Below, one piece after another: positions 58,064 to 64,000 of a stretch of 64,000 nt of DNA (its first letter is position 1; each line of letters begins with the position of its first letter). The position numbers were made by a program, and so were the translations under genes. The stretch comes from Diphasiastrum complanatum (lineage: Eukaryota; Streptophyta; Lycopodiopsida; Lycopodiales; Lycopodiaceae). Location of the stretch: positions 28,216,253-28,280,252 of the forward strand of contig CM055104.1 in assembly GCA_029204225.1 (NCBI GenBank). Reading direction: 5' to 3'. A model generated the notes under the pieces. It did no database searches and had not been told where the DNA came from. It saw nothing but the letters and a program-made list of their open reading frames with translations.

Positions 58064-59781
58064 TTGGCAACACCTTTTTCTACAACTATTCAGGCATTGG
58101 AACAACTTCATCCCCATGCTAGTGATACTCTTCCTTTATTTGTGGAAGACTTTCAACCTGACTCCGATCTTCAACTTGTAGAAGTTCATTTTATGAAAGC
58201 TTTTCTGCGTAGTCTTCGCCTCTCAGCTGGTGGACCTTTAGGAATGGTTTTTGAGCATTTACGTGATTGTTTTTCTCCAGATGATTCTGCTAGTGGCTTT
58301 GATCTGCTCTTCAAGGTGTGCTCTTTCATTGCATCTGGGCAAATCTCACCTTCATTGCTCATATTTTAGGTGTTGCTCATCTTTTAGCACTGGATAAATC
58401 TTCTGGTGGTGTGTGTCCAATTGTAGTGGGGGAATGTATATATAGGTTGGTGGCAAGGGCACTCTGTTTCCAGTTTCAAGAAGCATTTCATGCTCATCTT
58501 TTCCCATTTCAATTTGGGTGTGCTACTCTCGACAGTTGTGAGACAATCGTTCATGCTTTACGCGCTATTTTGGATATTCATCCTGACTGGGTAGTTATGC
58601 AAGTTGATGTTGCTAATGCTTTCAACTCAGTTTCTCGGGCGGCTATCTTTCAAGAACTTTGTGGTGCTTAGGATACACTTTTCATGCTCGTTCCTTTTGT
58701 GCGGAGCTTCTATTCAAAAAGTTCTCCTTTATACTTTAGTCATGCTTCTCGTGCTGGTGATGTTACCATCATTTCTTTTGCTGAAGGAACTCGACAAGGG
58801 GATTCCTTGGGTGGTCCTCTCTTTGCTTTGGCACATTATCGTGCATTGCATGCTACAGCTATAGCTTTTTCGTCCTATTTATTCCTCTCTATTGCGGATG
58901 ATACTCTTATTGTGGGGCCTGCAAGTGAAGTCGTCCCTGCTTTTTTGCATTTCTCAGCTCAACTTTCTTCTATTGGGCTTACAGTGAACAGGTCTAAGTG
59001 CGTTGCTTGGTGTCCAAAAGGCCTTCCAGCAGATATCTCCTTACCTGAAGGTTTTATTAGTCCTGAGCTTGGGATTACGACATTGGGTGTTCCCATTGGT
59101 TCTTCTGGATTTGTCAATTTATTTATGCGGGAAGCTCTAGATGGATTTGCTTGACATTATGATTTGTTGCCAAAGCTTGAAAATTCTCACATTGCATTTG
59201 AAATTCTCACACAATGCTTTGCTCAACGTCCTAGCTATCTTTTACGTTGCGTATCTCCTTCACCTGATGTAATATCCTTACTTCGGGATTTTGATGATAG
59301 TTTATTGGGCATATTTGGTCGTCTTTTGCGACCAAGAACCTTTGATACTTGTGAAGGTCAGTTTTCTAAGAAGCAAATTTCTCTTCCTGCCTCCTCTGGT
59401 GGTGTTGGCCTAGTATCTATTGCTTGCATTGCACCAATTGCTTTTCTCGGAAGTTGGGCTCTTGTTGCCTCTTATTCCTTCGGTCAACTTATCAAAGATT
59501 CACCTTCTGATGCAGTTCGAGCTCGTTTTCTTTCTTGTGCTAGTCCAAGTGCAGGGGCTTGGTTGGTTGAACGTCTAGTTCTTCCACTATTGCTATTGCG
59601 AGTCAACAATGACTTGTTTATAACTGCCCTTCGAACCAGATTGAGACTTCCACAACCAATGTTAATTGGTGGTATCTCTAAGTGTTCATGTGGGCATGTG
59701 TTGGATTCCTTGGGTACTCATCTAATGCGGTGCCCCTCAGGTGGAGAACGTATTGTCTCACATGACTCCTACATCAGGTAG
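58064..59781 (+). pseudogene. LINE-type reverse transcriptase with C-terminal Cys/His motif
   Basis: The frame opens with TTIQALEQLHPHASDTLPLF. RT blocks follow: FLRSLRLSAGGPLGMVFEHL, PIVVGECIYRLVARAL, FQFGCATLDSCETIVHALRA and VVMQVDVANAFNSVSRAAIF. Then come EGTRQGDSLGGPLFALAHYR, the catalytic SIADDTLIVGP (IADD in place of the usual YADD/FADD), and VNRSKCVAW. A thumb region follows with LPASSGGVGLVSIACIAPIA. The C-terminus has KCSCGHVLDSLGTH...RCPSGGERIVSHD, a zinc-binding-like CxC...D..G.H...C motif. Lesions are few: a frame change near 58350, and stops near 58670 and 59152. It may be a fairly recent insertion. Confidence 0.85.
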
Positions 59782-60140
59782 TTGGTTTTGAATAATTAGC
59801 TTACTATTTAGTTACTGATTTACATCGGGCAGTTGGTTTTAAGTAATTAGCTTACTATTCTAAGTTTTACTTAGCTATTGGTTAGTTTAATTCATTTTTG
59901 CCGTTCTACGGTATTATTTTAAATACTTTAATCTTCTTGTTTGATCATGGGTTTTCCCATCATTTTTAATAGAAGCATGGATATTCTTCTAGTGACAAGA
60001 GGGAGGATTATAACTTAGATCCAATAAAAAAAAGCTTGGGATTTTGAAGTTCTCAACCCTTCAAGGCCACTTTTCCCGTTATAGAAATGCATTTTTATCT
60101 TAGCCTTTCTAGTTGAAAGGTAGTCAATCATGAAACAGTG

Positions 60141-60410
60141 TATAGCACCCTTCAAAATTGAGTGAAACCCCTAGTAATGAAAGTCGCTTCTATTTTACAC
60201 CTTTCACCGAAACTCAGCCCTTCAAAACAAAGCTTTTAAGTTGAGACCACAATGCAAATAACATGTGGATGTTAATATAGCACCCTCAAATTGAGTGAAA
60301 CCCTTAGTAATGAAAGTAGCTTCCATTTTACACCTTTCACCAAGACTCTTGCCTTTCAAAATCAAAGCTTTTACGTTGAGGCCCAATGCACATAACAAGT
60401 GGATGCTAAA
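60141..60410. repeat. 135-bp tandem duplication
   Basis: TATAGCACCC at 60141 recurs at 60276. The copies share TTGAGTGAAACCC, TTTTACACCTTTCACC and AAAGCTTTTA with modest divergence. Confidence 0.88.
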
Positions 60411-62255
60411 TACTCGGTGCAATGTGCAATGTGGACCATCCATTTTTCGCGTATTTTTTTTAAACAATATGATGTGACTCTATAAAATATCTTGTTTTGA
60501 AATGATTAACTTCATAAATATTTTTGTTTTGTGAAGGCAATATTCTCTCCATGGGCCATTGTGTTCTTTAATGCTCAATAGTTGACAAATTTCTTAAAAG
60601 TATCACACTCTCCATTCAATCATATGGCTGGAGCCTGGACTGATTATTTGAAAAAGTTTACCTCTTAAAATATATCCCCATGCCTATAGCGTGCTCATTT
60701 TGCCTGGCACAAAGAAATGAGACCATGATATATAATTGACAATAAACTTTCACGTCTTCATGATCGAGATTTAGCGATGGGTGATGTCACTATAAATAGA
60801 AATATTGATCGTTGAGAATGATCAGCTCTGCTTTGTGTTGGAACTAGAGCAATTCACGGATCTTACGATGTGCTTGTGATCAATTTACTAGTCTCCATAT
60901 TACGCTGGTCTAGTGCCGTGAGTGGTGATGCAGGATAGAAAGTGGAGGGACACTGACAGGCCGCAGCACTCTGAGATCATGAATGCGCAAATAGTTAGCT
61001 GGAGGAGGGGTAGCAACTAGCAACCTGTGCGCTGTACTGGGCTGGGAGAATTCACACATTTGATAGCATTTGGAAAAGTCACAAGCTACTTGTTCTGCCA
61101 TTGTTTAGGTGGTCGTATTGCTCAAAATCAGAGCACAGATCAGGTCCAGTTCCTTTGAAGTTCAAGAGTGGCTATAAGATCGATCGTCATCTTTCGTTTA
61201 CCTAGCTTATGACAGAAGGGTTCCACCTGCTACTCGCAATTTTTAATCAACGCATTTCATTTACGCTTTCATCACTTCGGTCGTTGATTCTATACAAGCT
61301 ATCCCGCCTGCAACTGTGTCTCTTGCTGCAGAACGACCTTGGCGTTGCCAATATTATTGTTAAAAGAGCCGAGCGACACTCCTCTGCTATCGTGATTTCC
61401 AGTGTGCTCTCTTGTGGCTGTTCTTCACTAGACAATTGAGAAATAAACGGACCCACTAAAGCCTGAGTACTGTGTGAATCTACGCTGCTGAATTGGCACT
61501 ACTTTAAGGAAGCAATGGAGACTATTCAACCAGCGGTATGTTTACTGCACTCCTGTGCGAATGACCTTCCAAGTCCTCAATCTAACTTTCAAAGCATCTA
61601 TGAAAAAGTTGGTTTGAATCTCCGTATATTTGATTTCAATGCCTTCTTGAATTTTGTTGGTCGTATGCGCCATGCAACACACGAGACATGAAGGTAGGAT
61701 CATGAATATAATCAGCTTGTAGCTTCAAGCATTCCCTGAAAAAGAGGTATTTGGTTTTCTGGGTCATTGGCAAATTTTGCTCACTAACAATCTATAGAGT
61801 TTACCATATTTTCCTCCATGTTTTTTCATCAAAAATTCACAAAAGAGATAGAAATAGATAACACTTAAAAACTAGCAATAACCCATCATGTCCGTGGCAA
61901 TTGTGAAGGGATAGACATGGCATGTTGTGGTTGGCCAGGAGAACTAGAGCATAAAATTCTTAGAGTGCCTTATGAATCATAGTAATCTCTCTCTTACGAG
62001 TTCGAGTTGATTGACACTTGGGAACTCCAACTAAAAACTTTGGTGAAAATGTGCTTTTTCTAAGCACACTTATTAAATAGACCTACAACAAGCTACACCA
62101 AATTGGATCGAAAGGTTAAGTAGCCTTAAGGTCATGGATTTGCTAGCACATGGAACATGTTTTTTGCACTTGAAGAAACTAACATTTACCATGGACCACA
62201 ACCTCTAGAAAAGGTAACATATTTAGTCATTACAGAGCTAAAACAACTCACATGG

Positions 62256-62260
<5 letters not shown>
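60411..62260. other. unannotated DNA with one dispersed repeat
   Basis: No gene is supported. A stretch near 61365-61435 resembles 62515-62585 (CGACACTCCT.TGCTA..GTGA and TTGTGGCTG.TCTT.AC). Confidence 0.5.

Positions 62261-62332
<72 letters not shown>
62261..62332. repeat. (CT)36 microsatellite
   Basis: Uninterrupted CT dinucleotide run of 72 bases. Confidence 0.97.
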
Positions 62333-62333
<1 letters not shown>

Positions 62334-63515
62334 GTCTTATGTAGGTGAGCATTTCCTTCTTTTTCTTAAAAATAATTTTTTGAAAATAAGAGCATAAGCG
62401 AACACATACCACCTTTGAGCAGATACACAAAAGCTCACAAACAAAAAAAATATGCAGAGCCAACCTAGTAGAGCTTCCTTCTACAGTAATTATTAGTCTC
62501 AATATGTGGTCTAGTGCCATGCTTCGACACTCCTGTGCTACTGTGAATTTATGTGTGTTGTTTTGTGGCTGATCTTTACTCGGCAAATATATTTCCTAGA
62601 ATTTACTAGGTTTCCCACCAAAAAAAGTTTTTTGACTTAGAATTGACTAAAGAATCAAATTGACGTCTAAACATTGGCATGGAACCAATTACAAAGATTA
62701 TAGTCATGGTCTTAGAGTACTCTCGACTTGGCAAGCTTTTTGAAAAAACAATTTTTTTTTTCGTAAATAGCCTAGTTATTAAATATCTGCTTTTTGATCT
62801 AGAATTTCCAAAAATAGCTTCATGCAAGAAATCTACTGATCAATCTACTAATTACGCATGCAACATGCATCCAAGCATGCATATAGGTCTAATCATACAT
62901 TTCCATCATCATACAATCACTACTGAGTTACAAGCATGGATGCATCAGAACAATTCCAAAATTTTGCAAATTTTAGTTCAAAAATTGTCAAACTTCAGAC
63001 GACCATAACTTTCTCTACAGGACACCAAATTGGTCGCTGTAAAGCACACTACGGAGGGAGAGTGGATCTACAAGGCACTTGCCACTTCACCCTACCACCT
63101 AGGCTTCACACATGCGAGTTGTAAATGACTGAAATTCAGGTAGTAGAGCACACTTTTGGAAGGTGGTATTATCAAATCTTCTACTCGAGTCCAATAAGCA
63201 TCCAATCAGAGGTTAAATCTACTAAGGTTCATTAGAAAGGCATAGAAGCTTCTAACAGGTGAACAATTCCAAGCAAAAACCATGAATTCTAGGTGAAAAA
63301 TTCACTAAAACCATAAAAAATCCTATGAGTTCCTTCGAAAATTAAAGAAGCAAATCCACCATTATGATCTTTAGGCTGAAAGTACACCAAGGATCCACGA
63401 ATACACCTACTTGAAATTGAATTTCACCACCTGGAAGAATAAGCAAAGACATACACCAAAAGAACTGCAAAAATCCAAGATCCTCAAGCCCCACCTCCTG
63501 GTTGATGTGATCCAA
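62333..63515. other. unannotated DNA, then leader of an LTR element
   Basis: No gene is supported. The last few hundred bases before 63516 are probably the leader of the minus-strand element primed at 63516-63527. Confidence 0.45.
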
Positions 63516-63527
63516 GCTCTGATACCA
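63516..63527 (-). other. primer binding site, tRNA-Met type
   Basis: The minus strand reads TGGTATCAGAGC followed by TTGGATC. Confidence 0.75.
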
Positions 63528-64000
63528 CTAAAACGTTCGCCAAGTGAAGATCTTTGAGAATTCTGTCACATGCAAACCAAAAGGACACGTGTGGAGCATG
63601 AACCACCCAACCAATATGGAGAGGCTAGTCAATACCCTAACCAATCTACCCCCAAGCCACAGTGAATGAACACAAGAGATGAGAGGAAACCTGCTGGCTC
63701 AAGAATCTAAAATCCCAATAGAGAGATGGGCGAGTTTCCATGGAATGTATTCTCTCCAAGAGGGGAGAATATTCCCCCCCCCATTCAGTCTAAATTGAGC
63801 TATTGACCTCCTATTATTGCATTAAAGCAGTCATTCACCATGCATGTGCTCCTATGTCCAATTTTAGGCCCTCATATGATTATTAATTACTTGTGGCGAC
63901 CACGTTCGGAATGACATAGCATAACTAATAGCCACATACAACTGGAGTGACCGGCTATCCACGACATGAATTATTCCGATTCCCTTATACAGGACATGGA
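63528..64000 (-). repeat. LTR (3' part), runs off the right edge
   Basis: It begins directly at the primer site. Its first 180 bp match 23192-23372. A C run at 63773-63782 and no coding sequence follow. The other LTR end lies beyond the window. Confidence 0.6.

Overview
The window is plant nuclear DNA, dominated by transposable elements, with one recognisable host gene. Several signs point to a land plant with a large, repeat-rich genome. These are Ty3/gypsy and Ty1/copia elements with plant-type primer sites (TGGTATCAGAGC), a CACTA-type (Transposase_21) transposase, LINE reverse transcriptases, a tRNA-derived SINE, and introns of 5-7 kb filled with retroelements. The host gene belongs to a callose synthase clade whose Arabidopsis members have very few introns. 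Here it is cut into many short exons, which favours a non-flowering plant such as a fern, gymnosperm or other early lineage. The species cannot be named from the sequence.

Layout. 1-3.8 kb: 5' LTR, gag and pol of a minus-strand Ty3/gypsy element that runs off the left edge. 3.8-7.45 kb: a nest made of a copia-type LTR, two pieces of a LINE and the 3' end of a second gypsy element. 8.2-33.4 kb, minus strand: the first 13 exons (about 478 codons) of a callose synthase of the GSL5/CalS12 type. All splice phases agree and there is no internal stop. The catalytic C-terminal part is not in the window. Its large introns hold a SINE, a candidate MITE with a 46-bp perfect palindrome, a GC-rich hairpin island, a LINE fragment, rearranged gypsy fragments (22.4-25.4 kb) and a nearly complete minus-strand copia element (26.8-32.2 kb) interrupted by a plus-strand copia fragment.

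34-37.6 kb: AT-rich DNA with diverged tandem repeats. 37.6-48.6 kb: a DNA-transposon region. The C-terminal half of a Transposase_21 protein (DUF4218/DUF4216) is on the plus strand and the N-terminal half on the minus strand. A SET-domain reading frame lies inside the latter. A divergently oriented second transposon ORF and three clusters of a palindromic GCGTGGAT/ATCCACGC repeat complete the region. 48.6-51.6 kb: copia fragments, one with a 29-base G run inside the integrase. 51.6-53.6 kb: a minus-strand gypsy remnant. 55.4-56.8 kb: a GC-rich repeat island with repeated TGGCGCC. 58.06-59.78 kb: a LINE-type reverse transcriptase with few lesions. 59.8-64 kb: mostly unannotated DNA with a tandem duplication, a long CT microsatellite and an LTR end whose sequence recurs at 23.2 kb.

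Apart from the callose synthase, every coding signal belongs to a mobile element, and nearly all of those are broken.
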